Assembly (NCBI GenBank): GCA_007135955.1
Contig: SLHW01000025.1
Location: 1 to 36,328 of the forward strand
Length of the DNA: 36,328 bases
DNA from: Candidatus Saccharimonadota bacterium
Lineage (GTDB): Bacteria; Patescibacteriota; Saccharimonadia; Saccharimonadales; SLHW01
Direction of reading: 5' to 3'
A program made the position numbers and the translations under genes. The first letter of the stretch is position 1, and each line of letters opens with the position of its first letter. Positions 22,598-30,352 of the stretch are shown here, in pieces. The notes beneath the pieces are model-generated. The model was not told where the DNA came from. It did not search any database and saw nothing but the letters and a program-made list of their open reading frames with translations.

Positions 22598-22840
22598 TTA
22601 AAGTTCGTATTTTTCTGCGTGTTCGTTTAGGCTGCTCAAAAAATCTTTTGCCTGTTTTCGAGTTAAGGCAACTCGAGCTACAACATGCTGCTGATCTGGT
22701 TGTGGCAAAGCCTGAGCAAAAGTAAAGGTCACTACATGCTCATTTGAACCAATCAAGTAAGAATCCGCATACAAAACTGGTGTCTTGCCGGGGTCCATAT
22801 TAAAATTGACGTTGCGTTTTTGAGTTGGCTCATCTGCCAT
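22598..22840 (-). CDS. DUF3467-like small protein
   Basis: 80 residues. The pattern fits DUF3467: VLYADSYLIGSNEHVVTFTFAQALP, then VVARVALTRKQAKDFLSSLNEHAEKYE. The function of this family is unknown to me; it is a compact alpha/beta protein found in many bacteria. An AAGGGAG Shine-Dalgarno and a TATAAT about 20 bases upstream give it a normal leader, in contrast to purA downstream. It diverges from the SpoU gene across a 60-base region holding both promoters. Confidence 0.75.
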   Translation of the reverse strand: MADEPTQKRNVNFNMDPGKTPVLYADSYLIGSNEHVVTFTFAQALPQPDQQHVVARVALTRKQAKDFLSSLNEHAEKYEL

Positions 22841-22900
22841 AGTACTTTTCTCCCTTAATTATATCCTCTCTTATCCTAGCAGGTTCGCTATACTGATGCT

Positions 22901-23470
22901 ATGGCAAATAAGAAATACATTGATCCAGAGCTCTTGGAAAATGGCGATAGCAGAAACGTTATTGACAAGTATAAAACCTGGAAAGTCTCTGCGATTAAAC
23001 ACGACCTAAGAAAAAAAGCTTTTTCATTGCACGTTGCCATTGAGAATTATCAGCACGACTACAACATCGGCTCAATAGTTAGAACGGCAAATGCCTGTAA
23101 CGTGAGCGGTGTGCACATTATTGGTAAGCGACACTGGAATCGACGTGGCGCTATGGCTACCGAGAAATATCTCGCTGTATATCATCACGCTGCAGTTGCT
23201 GATTTCTTATCCTGGAAAAACACCCATGCAACATCGTTAGCATTGATTGGTATTGACAATATTGATGGCAGCGAACCATTAACAGGTGCACCCCTGCCTG
23301 CTCAGGCAATTTTAGTCTTTGGGCAAGAGGGGCCTGGCCTGTCAGCTGAAATGCAACAAGCCTGTGAGGCATTAGTGGCTATCGAGCAATTTGGTTCAAC
23401 ACGATCAGTCAACGTTGGCGTTGCTGCTGGTATCGTGATGTATGAATGGCTACGCCGAAATGTTCTTTAA
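22901..23470 (+). CDS. SpoU/TrmH-family RNA 2'-O-methyltransferase
   Basis: 189 residues of the SPOUT fold. Motif 1 is NIGSIVRTANACNVSGVHIIG, with the catalytic-type Asn and Arg. Motif 2 is ILVFGQEGPGLS and motif 3 STRSVNVGVAAGIVMYEW, forming the knotted SAM site. There is no L30e-like N-terminal domain, only a short basic extension, so it is nearer to stand-alone tRNA enzymes such as TrmL than to rRNA enzymes with the extra domain. The target nucleotide is not known. TATACT (22889-22894) ends 6 bases before the ATG: leaderless. Confidence 0.88.
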   Translation: MANKKYIDPELLENGDSRNVIDKYKTWKVSAIKHDLRKKAFSLHVAIENYQHDYNIGSIVRTANACNVSGVHIIGKRHWNRRGAMATEKYLAVYHHAAVADFLSWKNTHATSLALIGIDNIDGSEPLTGAPLPAQAILVFGQEGPGLSAEMQQACEALVAIEQFGSTRSVNVGVAAGIVMYEWLRRNVL

Positions 23471-23473
23471 GCG

Positions 23474-23983
23474 CTACTGACCAACATTGTCAGTGTTGAA
23501 GTCAACCAATGGAACATAAGCCTCCCAGGCGGCTTCTTCTGCATCGCTAAGCTCTTGTGCTGCCTTAACCCACTCGCTGACTGTAGCTTCGCTAATAGCA
23601 ACCTCTTCTCCAATATCAAGAAGTGGAGCTCCGGCAGCTTGCGTCAAGTTTGTTTCAACGAATAATATTTGAGCTGATGATAGTGATACGTCAAACTTAA
23701 GACCATACGTCTGTGTTGCTTTGCGCGCCATCAGTGTGTAGGAGTCGCCTGGTTGCGCTACATATTGATACGATACGGAAGCTTCTTCTTCAGTATCTAC
23801 AGCTTCTACATTTTCTTCACTATTGTTCTGTTGCTCTTCTGCTGACTGCTCGTTTTCTTGAACTGATGCATCCAATGGATTTTGAGCATAAAGCTGCTGC
23901 AGTGATGCTGGTGCGAATAACGCAATGAACAGCGATGCAGACAGTACAAACATCCCCGCGTTAATTGCAAGTAGTAATTTCAT
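23474..23983 (-). CDS. Exported protein with LysM-like domain
   Basis: 169 residues from ATG 23983, which has an AGGGAG Shine-Dalgarno; a GTG at 24007 is less likely. A signal anchor (about 4-26) is followed by an acidic Glu/Gln/Asn-rich linker (about 30-65). A LysM-like segment then begins SYQYVAQPGDSYTLMARKA and closes with LLDIGEEVAISEATV; the middle is longer than in a classical LysM. It might bind peptidoglycan. The acidic C terminus (EEAAWEAYVPLVDF) is unusual. It ends 3 bases from the convergent SpoU gene. Confidence 0.65.
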   Translation of the reverse strand: MKLLLAINAGMFVLSASLFIALFAPASLQQLYAQNPLDASVQENEQSAEEQQNNSEENVEAVDTEEEASVSYQYVAQPGDSYTLMARKATQTYGLKFDVSLSSAQILFVETNLTQAAGAPLLDIGEEVAISEATVSEWVKAAQELSDAEEAAWEAYVPLVDFNTDNVGQ

Positions 23984-24135
23984 AATAGATATCTCCCTGC
24001 CCACCACGTTTATTTTTTGCTTGTGCTTTTAGTATAGCAAATTAAAGCACTTAGCCAAACATTAGTCTCTGATAAAAATTGCTGTAATCCTTAATAAAAA
24101 TAACTAACGGAATTAGTGGCCTACAGTTACAATTG

Positions 24136-24786
24136 CTAAAGCAACGTCGACCAATAGAACCAGAATTGCACTACTATCATATAGATGACCGTGATAAACC
24201 AGAGCGCAGCAATAGTGAATGCGTGCTTAGCGATAAATGAAATTGTTATTTGAAGAGCACTGAACTTAAATTTAAGCACATTATGCCGTACGAGATATGC
24301 TGATACCACAAAGAAGAGCGGTGCAACCGCTAACCAGATTACTATACACCACGGACAAAGGGTGTTTAATATAAATAAGCTCTGATACACCAAGTACTGC
24401 ACAGACAAGAAACCGAAAAGCGAACCAATTAGCAACAACCGCCAAAACCACTGTGCAAGCTTAGTGGTAGCGAGCAATACGACGCCAACTGATATCAACA
24501 CACTGAACGTCGCTATTCCCAGAAATGAATGCGGTACACCAAACAGGCTTGCTTGAGCGCTCTCCATAATTGAACCGCAGTTCAAGATAGGGTTAATATC
24601 ACAAAGTGCAACTCTGTCTGGATCTACTAGACTTGCTAAGCGCTCCAGAGATAGAGCAAATGAAGCAATAAACCCAACAGCGCCCGAAATGATAAGATAA
24701 ATGCCTAAGCCACGCTGTCCAGCGTACCACTTTTTCTCTGATGGTTGTTTTCTAGAGTTAGATTTACTTATTTTTGATAGTTGCAT
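24136..24786 (-). CDS. VKOR-family disulfide oxidoreductase
   Basis: 216 residues with four or five membrane segments. The loop cysteines Cys62 and Cys70 (LCDINPILNCGSIM), Ser89-region PHSFLG and the quinone-site CPWC (144-147) are the complete VKOR set. Bacterial VKOR replaces DsbB: it oxidises a DsbA-like partner and passes electrons to quinone. No thioredoxin domain is fused, so the partner is separate, perhaps the CPAC protein at 9984-10397 or a DsbA elsewhere. TATACT lies 9 bases before the ATG. It neighbours the cysteine-containing surface proteins it could serve. Confidence 0.92.
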   Translation of the reverse strand: MQLSKISKSNSRKQPSEKKWYAGQRGLGIYLIISGAVGFIASFALSLERLASLVDPDRVALCDINPILNCGSIMESAQASLFGVPHSFLGIATFSVLISVGVVLLATTKLAQWFWRLLLIGSLFGFLSVQYLVYQSLFILNTLCPWCIVIWLAVAPLFFVVSAYLVRHNVLKFKFSALQITISFIAKHAFTIAALWFITVIYMIVVQFWFYWSTLL

Positions 24787-24804
24787 GCAAGCAATAGTAT
24801 ACCA

Positions 24805-25680
24805 CTACTTCTTAGAGTAGTCAGAATATACTATCGATGTAGGCGTCAAGCGAAAAACAATATAATGACCGTCTTTTAACGTTGTGATGGGAGGGGACTT
24901 GCGACCCTCTCTGTAGTCTTTCTCTTTGACGACAAACTGAAATACTTTCTCTTGTACGCTGGGGTCGGTTTCGACTTTTGAACGCGCCTCGATTTGCGCC
25001 GTTTTTAGTGAGCCAGTTTCATAAATCGTAAGTGAAACCCTACTGTTTTGCATAATGTTTCGAGATTTCTTGCTAGCAGATTTAGCTAAAAAATAAAGTT
25101 GTCCATCTTCACCTAAATAATAGTGCACAACAGCACCATTTGGCTGGCCTTCGGAATCTGTCGACGACAGAATTGCAACATCATGTTGAGCAATATAGTC
25201 ATAAGCAGCCTGATTTGGGACGTCGCGTAAGTATGCTTCATTTTCAAACTCATGATAAAACCGTCCGCTTCGCTGATCATACTGGCCACCGCTCAGCCGA
25301 CGGGCTTCAATGTAGTCGGCAAATTTTTCGGCTGCCTTATGACCGACATACTTAAGTGAGTATTCTAAACCCCTTGTCTGAAGCGTAACAGATGCAAATG
25401 GGCCGACGGCGTTTAGCTGTACCCCAGAAACTATATCGTATGTAAGGATATCTTTGGTAGTAAAGAATGGCTTCTTATCAAGATAAATTACTCTTTTTTC
25501 GGTAGCAATTATCATACACCAGCCTGAGGAACCAAACCCATAAATCGCACCGCCAATATGTTCGTCCTTGTGAATGATATTTGGCAAATGACGACCCTCG
25601 GATCGAATAATACTGAACCAATTTAGTCCAGCCCTTTGTAGTTCTGCTGCTATACGGTCCCGGTGCTGCTTTGAAGCCAT
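24805..25680 (-). CDS. bPH domain fused to PNPOx-like flavin-binding domain
   Basis: 291 residues, soluble. The first about 130 residues form a YokE/bPH-type PH domain (EHIGGAIYGFGSSGWCMIIATEKRVIYLDKKPFF, here only partly quoted, then SVTLQTRGLEYSLKYV). Residues from about 150 are a pyridoxamine-5'-phosphate-oxidase-like split barrel (YDYIAQHDVAILSSTDSEG, GAVVHYYLGEDGQLYFLA, SRNIMQNSRVSLTIYE). Such domains bind FMN, F420 or heme. The combination could place a flavin enzyme at a membrane or complex. An AGAGGGA Shine-Dalgarno and TATACT (25700-25705) lie upstream. Substrate unknown. Confidence 0.8.
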   Translation of the reverse strand: MASKQHRDRIAAELQRAGLNWFSIIRSEGRHLPNIIHKDEHIGGAIYGFGSSGWCMIIATEKRVIYLDKKPFFTTKDILTYDIVSGVQLNAVGPFASVTLQTRGLEYSLKYVGHKAAEKFADYIEARRLSGGQYDQRSGRFYHEFENEAYLRDVPNQAAYDYIAQHDVAILSSTDSEGQPNGAVVHYYLGEDGQLYFLAKSASKKSRNIMQNSRVSLTIYETGSLKTAQIEARSKVETDPSVQEKVFQFVVKEKDYREGRKSPPITTLKDGHYIVFRLTPTSIVYSDYSKK

Positions 25681-25753
25681 ATTCGTCCCTCTTTTTACTA
25701 GTATAGTCGCTCAAGCCCTGAAACGCCAGATTCCTATTCCGGCTGCTATAAAA

Positions 25754-27148
25754 TTAGCTTTTGATTAATAAACGAGTTAACGAGTAAGAGCCAAAAAGTA
25801 CCGATACTCCAATGACTATTGGTAAAATATTCCATGAGCTCAAGCGCAAAGGCACATCTTCAACCACTTGCACCGAGAAATACCGAGTAACATTGCAGCC
25901 AAACCCATCAACAATCGTAGCGACACCGTTATAGATACCTGGGCTACTGTAACGATACCGAAATACTTGATTTGTCATCTGAGATGTCTCTAGAGTAAAC
26001 TGCTCAGACTCACCATCACCCCAGTTAATATGAACTGTCAGAGGAGGGCTCCCAGTTGCCTCACGAAGCCTTAATGCAACGTCATCATCGACAGCTACAC
26101 CCCAAAAGCGATAGGCCTCAAATGATGCATCGATAGAACATACCCCACGAATAGTACTAAATGTCAGGATTATTATGTTTGAGGGCTCACTGCAGACCTC
26201 TGCGATGCAAGCAACCACATACAGCTCATGACTATCACGTGTTGGACTAAGCAGCAATCGCCACGACCCATCAGCATCAGTAAAAATTGAACTAACAACC
26301 AAGCCATCTTGATAGAGCAGCAATTGACTATTGGGGGTTGCTATTCCAGTCAGTTCAACAGTTGAAGTCGTGATAGTCGCTCCGTCAGCTGGAGCTGTTA
26401 TTTGCGGTGGTGCTACAAAGTTAACGGTTGCCTGAGCTGCTTGATCAATATCCGGTACAGCAACAGGGGGTGCGATAAATTGTGTTATTGCAAACGAACC
26501 CTGATCAGATAGCTCACTAGTTTGATTGTTCTTGCTTGAAGATACGTCAAACTTAAACACGCCAACCCCAAAATCAGTAGCCGCTGCCCGAATAGTATAT
26601 TCCCCTATGTTATTTGCCGTAGCCTGTAATTGCCTGCCACCAACAACTTGAACAGTAACAATAGCACCGGGAACAGTAGAACCACTAAAAACAAAACTCT
26701 GATTAGAGACAATCGCTCTTTGAGGCGCTACTCTGACTGTTGGCGACAAAAATACCTCCAGTGCTGTTTGTTGCTGTGGTTGAAATGCTAGATTTATCGT
26801 TTTTCGCGAAGAGCTACGATTAGCTTTATCAGTATACAAAATACTAATATTGCTCGTGCCAGTGGGGATAGGCTGAATTGTTTTTGAAAATTCTCCATTT
26901 TTATTAGCCGTTGTCGAACCAATCTCTACATTATTTCGAAAAATAGTCACATGGGCGTCTGGTGCTGCTTTGCCAGATGCCAACAATGATGTTTGTGGCA
27001 CGGTTAATTGAATGGGTTGTGATGATTGAGCAGCTGCATTATTCATAGCAAAGACGGGAAATAAAAGAGCACTAACCCCTGTGACTACACTGCCAAAAAA
27101 TAGTTTGGTAATTTTGTGGTCAAAGAATGATTGTCGGCGCCACCACAC
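25754..27148 (-). CDS. Surface protein with Ig-like and PKD-type domains, C-terminal anchor
   Basis: 464 residues from a GTG at 27148, 6 bases after the preceding stop. A signal segment (about 12-40) is followed by three bacterial Ig-like repeats: GKAAPDAHVTIFRNNVEIGS, then STVPGAIVTVQVVGGRQL, then GIATPNSQLLLYQDGLVVSS, each with a G-x-A-x-P-x-A/S turn. A PKD-like domain follows (VHINWGDGESEQFTL, FRYRYSSPGIY). A C-terminal membrane segment ends the protein. It closes an operon with the DUF916-like gene upstream, so it probably belongs to the same surface assembly. Confidence 0.82.
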   Translation of the reverse strand: MWWRRQSFFDHKITKLFFGSVVTGVSALLFPVFAMNNAAAQSSQPIQLTVPQTSLLASGKAAPDAHVTIFRNNVEIGSTTANKNGEFSKTIQPIPTGTSNISILYTDKANRSSSRKTINLAFQPQQQTALEVFLSPTVRVAPQRAIVSNQSFVFSGSTVPGAIVTVQVVGGRQLQATANNIGEYTIRAAATDFGVGVFKFDVSSSKNNQTSELSDQGSFAITQFIAPPVAVPDIDQAAQATVNFVAPPQITAPADGATITTSTVELTGIATPNSQLLLYQDGLVVSSIFTDADGSWRLLLSPTRDSHELYVVACIAEVCSEPSNIIILTFSTIRGVCSIDASFEAYRFWGVAVDDDVALRLREATGSPPLTVHINWGDGESEQFTLETSQMTNQVFRYRYSSPGIYNGVATIVDGFGCNVTRYFSVQVVEDVPLRLSSWNILPIVIGVSVLFGSYSLTRLLIKS

Positions 27149-27154
27149 CAGCGT

Positions 27155-28144
27155 CTACTCGCCAGTCGACTTACCACTGAGCACTCGAAGTGCCAGCGTG
27201 ATTCGCTCTCGAAATCGCCACCCCATGAAGCCGATGAATACTACAGCTGCAGCAATCGGTGCGATGGTCTGATACGGGAACACAGTGAACGAAGTTTCGC
27301 TGGTAAGAATCTGATTGTCTTCACCATAAATTACCGTTAAGCTTGCGCTGTAACGGCCAAATCGAAAGCCTGGCTCATTCCAGTCGGTTATAACTCTTCG
27401 TACTGCATCAGGGATTACATTTCGCTGATCGATTTCTATTCGCTCAACTGTATTTCCGAATATATTCTTTATTTCGATTTGACCAGAAGGTCGAAAATGT
27501 ACGTTGCCAGTGTTTAAAACTCTCGTTTCAAATTGGATAGGATCTTGATTACTCCATATATTTTTGAGTGAACGAAAGGATGCTATTTCTGCTGACTCAT
27601 CAACATCACCTGCAATCTTTACTAAAATGACCGGAGCTATTTCTTGAGAAACCAGCGCCACGTCGCCTGCCTGCTCTGGTGGAATCGTCCGAAAAACCAA
27701 TGAACCAAAATGACCACCCGGCTCGGCATTATCCGGAACAGTTATATTCATTTTAAAATCAGCTGTTTGACGGGAGGCAATTGTGGTCTGCTCAGGATCA
27801 ACTGTAATCCATTGCGATAATGAAAAAGCTGTCGTTTCTTCTGTTAGCTCAACTGCCCCATCCTCACCTTGTGGGAGGAAATTTCTTGCGACAACTTCTA
27901 TTTCAATACTATCTGCACTCCCATTAGTTAGACGAAACGTGCTATCAATACTATCGCCAGGGTTTGCTGAGAGTTCTAGTAGTTGTGGTGAGATAGCGAG
28001 ACTAATCGCGTCTTCATCAATCTGTTGCGCTCCGGCAGTAAAAGATCTATACACAGATAGCCCTAATGCAAACACAAGGCAAAGTAGTGCAACAATTACT
28101 GCAGCGTTAAACTTATCTGTAAGTAATAAATAATTTCGTTCCAT
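27155..28144 (-). CDS. DUF916/WxL-binding-like protein, copy 2
   Basis: 329 residues from ATG 28144 (a GTG at 28150 is also in frame). A signal anchor (about 13-36) is followed by two beta-sandwich regions. The first reads AISLAISPQLLELSANPGDS, SLSQWITVDPEQTTI and NITVPDNAEPGGHFGSLVF, the layout of DUF916. The second (about 195-290) is DUF3324-like (NTGNVHFRPSGQIEIKNIFG). A membrane segment and basic tail end the protein (AAAVVFIGFMGWRFRERI). Firmicutes DUF916/DUF3324 proteins anchor WxL proteins and bind peptidoglycan. It follows a WxL-like gene and shares NAEPGGH with copy 1. Confidence 0.75.
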   Translation of the reverse strand: MERNYLLLTDKFNAAVIVALLCLVFALGLSVYRSFTAGAQQIDEDAISLAISPQLLELSANPGDSIDSTFRLTNGSADSIEIEVVARNFLPQGEDGAVELTEETTAFSLSQWITVDPEQTTIASRQTADFKMNITVPDNAEPGGHFGSLVFRTIPPEQAGDVALVSQEIAPVILVKIAGDVDESAEIASFRSLKNIWSNQDPIQFETRVLNTGNVHFRPSGQIEIKNIFGNTVERIEIDQRNVIPDAVRRVITDWNEPGFRFGRYSASLTVIYGEDNQILTSETSFTVFPYQTIAPIAAAVVFIGFMGWRFRERITLALRVLSGKSTGE

Positions 28145-28287
28145 GCGCACGTGTTTTAAATAGTCTCAGGGCTTTCTCTATAAGTATCTACTAAACATTG
28201 TACGGTATCATTCACCAGATTGCCACAACATGACAACTCAAACTCTTTTATTCCTGGGAAAACCCCGAGCTGACTATTAATCAGTAT

Positions 28288-29325
28288 TTAGTATGTAGAA
28301 ACTACAGTGTAAACAACAGTTGTCTGATAGGTACCAGCTGGAGTTTCAGCATCAATGCCGACTTGATGGCCAACGAAAAAATTATCGGTGCCGACAGTAG
28401 CACTAGTATTTTCAGAAACTAACTCATTCAAGGTTGTGAAGCCAGCCCATAAATTAGGGGTGAACCGCCCTAAATCATCAGTAGTATACCCCCAAGCCTC
28501 TGTGCCAAAACCAGGAAAGGCTACTGGGTCTGCATTAGTGCCTACATGGTTAGCGATACTGTCGCTACCATTAGATAAGGGCCCGGTGTGACGAATATAA
28601 ATAACATAGCCCCCAGTAGCATTAGTGGATACCTCGAGCTCATGAGCAGCAACACCATTTTGAGTAGCCGTTACGCTGTTGCCAAAATCAATACCAGAAC
28701 ACGTAGAGGCAACACTAGTAGTCGCTCCATTTACAGACTCACTTGCTCCAACTGGCAAACAATTAAATGTCAGTGTCGGTTCAATCGATAGCTCTACTAA
28801 TGTACCGTCTGTGTATGCAAAGGCAACGGTTACTGAGTCAATTTGTGTTGTGCAACCAGCATCACTATAGGTTGTGACTATTGCATAGTAGGTATCTGTA
28901 GTGTTGCCATTTTGAATTCCGCTAAATACCAATTCACCACTTGTAGCTGGTGCTTCTCCTCCTGAGTTTTCTATACGCAATAATCCACTCGTGCTCGAAT
29001 CTTCACTCCAGTTAGCAACTGTTATGACGCTAGAGCTGTCCAGTGTGAACGAAGATGTATTTATGCCAGCCGGTGCACTCCCGCTACCATCTGCCTGACT
29101 ATTAAGACGAACGTCAATGCATCGAAGTGTTGTAGCAGTCGTAAAGTTACTTGCACTAAATGTATAGTCAGCTGTTTGACTTGGCCGCGGATCAGATAAT
29201 TCTAACGATGCATCCGATAGTGTTGCAGCTGAAGCAAATGGCACTATAGCTAGTGACATGATTAATAATAAGCTAGCGAACGCAATAACACTAAAACGTG
29301 TCATGCTGTATAGTTTTTTACTCAT
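28288..29325 (-). CDS. WxL-like secreted surface protein
   Basis: 345 residues with an AAAGGAAA Shine-Dalgarno. The signal peptide ends at FASAA (about residue 33). The N-terminal half is a beta domain (ADYTFSASNFTTATTLRCIDV, LVFSGIQNGNTTDTYYAIVT). The C-terminal half (about 185-345) is a WxL-like sandwich: a strand with SIEPTLTFNC, then VSTNATGGYVIYIRHTG, WGYTTDD, and a final AGTYQTTVVYTVVSTY. The ending closely resembles that of the 1269-residue fibre. Canonical W-x-L tripeptides are not conserved. Six cysteines may pair. A DUF916-like gene follows. Confidence 0.7.
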   Translation of the reverse strand: MSKKLYSMTRFSVIAFASLLLIMSLAIVPFASAATLSDASLELSDPRPSQTADYTFSASNFTTATTLRCIDVRLNSQADGSGSAPAGINTSSFTLDSSSVITVANWSEDSSTSGLLRIENSGGEAPATSGELVFSGIQNGNTTDTYYAIVTTYSDAGCTTQIDSVTVAFAYTDGTLVELSIEPTLTFNCLPVGASESVNGATTSVASTCSGIDFGNSVTATQNGVAAHELEVSTNATGGYVIYIRHTGPLSNGSDSIANHVGTNADPVAFPGFGTEAWGYTTDDLGRFTPNLWAGFTTLNELVSENTSATVGTDNFFVGHQVGIDAETPAGTYQTTVVYTVVSTY

Positions 29326-29407
29326 AAGTGTTTCCTTTTTCTTTTTTATACATTACATGCTATTCAAGCTTATGTTATAACACAGCGGATACTGATGCAA
29401 GTCAGTT

Positions 29408-30343
29408 TTAATAGGTCTGCCTTCCGGTGATCAAGGCTTTTAGCGATGGGACAATATTTTTGCGGTACACATAGAGCCTCCAACTAATGACCGACGCAAT
29501 AAAACCTAGCAAAATCAAAGATGGCTGTGGCATCGCCCAAACCGCATACGTAAGTGCAGCAACACGATCACCTCCAATATACAAATCAGTACGAACACTA
29601 TGGCGACCACTGCGCTCCACTACATCAAATAGCTCACTGACTTCTATTATTTCTCCGGGCAGAAGCAAGACTGAAGATATCGAACGATTTTCAAGCTCCT
29701 CATCACCTCGAAAAACAGCTATTTCTGGACGAACTAATACGTGCCGATTACCAGTGTTTTCTATAGTAAAGTCACTTCGAACTGGCGTTTTTTTCGACTG
29801 AATAACTCGTTGGGTGTGTTTACCGCGATCAACTCGAAGTTCGGTTAGTATTTCGCCAGCAACTGTTGTCAATATTGGAATACTTATTTCTGGAAGAGCT
29901 TTTACAACTGAAGGCTGAGTCGTTGGCAGAACTGGCTGAGCATATAATTGTGCGTAATGCCCCCCAGGCTCAGCACTTTCTGGTGGCGTAATTGTCAAAG
30001 ATATCGAACGTGTTTCGTCAGGAGCTAGGACTATATAACTATCAGAAATAGTAATCCAATTACTGATATTAAACCGTGCATCGGCTCGCTGCCGCAGTGT
30101 CGCGTTTCTTAGGGCAATGCTTTCTGCGCGTAATATATATGGCGCGGGACTGTTGCCTTCATTGGTAAATAAAATAGTTTTTTCTTGAGTTTTACCAGGC
30201 TTAAAAGCAAACTCAACTACTGCCGGAGAAACCCGTATCGCGGTATCGTCACTAGCCTGCTCGGCACCTACTAAACCACCGGAGAACAATTGCAATATGG
30301 CAACTGCAGATCCTGTAAAAAAAACTCCTAAGAAAAAGCGCAT
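29408..30343 (-). CDS. DUF916/WxL-binding-like protein, copy 1
   Basis: 311 residues, starting 9 bases after the stop of the fibre gene. Signal peptide about 1-27, then a first beta domain (IRVSPAVVEFAFKPGKTQEKTILF, quoted in part, NISNWITISDSYIVLAPDE, TPPESAEPGGHYAQLYA) and a second (FTIENTGNRHVLVRPEIAVF, ELFDVVERSGRHSVRTD). A C-terminal membrane segment with basic tail (ILLGFIASVISWRLYVYRK) completes the DUF916-DUF3324-anchor layout. It is the probable anchor or chaperone of the fibre encoded just upstream. It is paralogous to the gene at 27155-28144, though clearly diverged. Confidence 0.75.
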   Translation of the reverse strand: MRFFLGVFFTGSAVAILQLFSGGLVGAEQASDDTAIRVSPAVVEFAFKPGKTQEKTILFTNEGNSPAPYILRAESIALRNATLRQRADARFNISNWITISDSYIVLAPDETRSISLTITPPESAEPGGHYAQLYAQPVLPTTQPSVVKALPEISIPILTTVAGEILTELRVDRGKHTQRVIQSKKTPVRSDFTIENTGNRHVLVRPEIAVFRGDEELENRSISSVLLLPGEIIEVSELFDVVERSGRHSVRTDLYIGGDRVAALTYAVWAMPQPSLILLGFIASVISWRLYVYRKNIVPSLKALITGRQTY

Positions 30344-30352
30344 ACCTATCTA

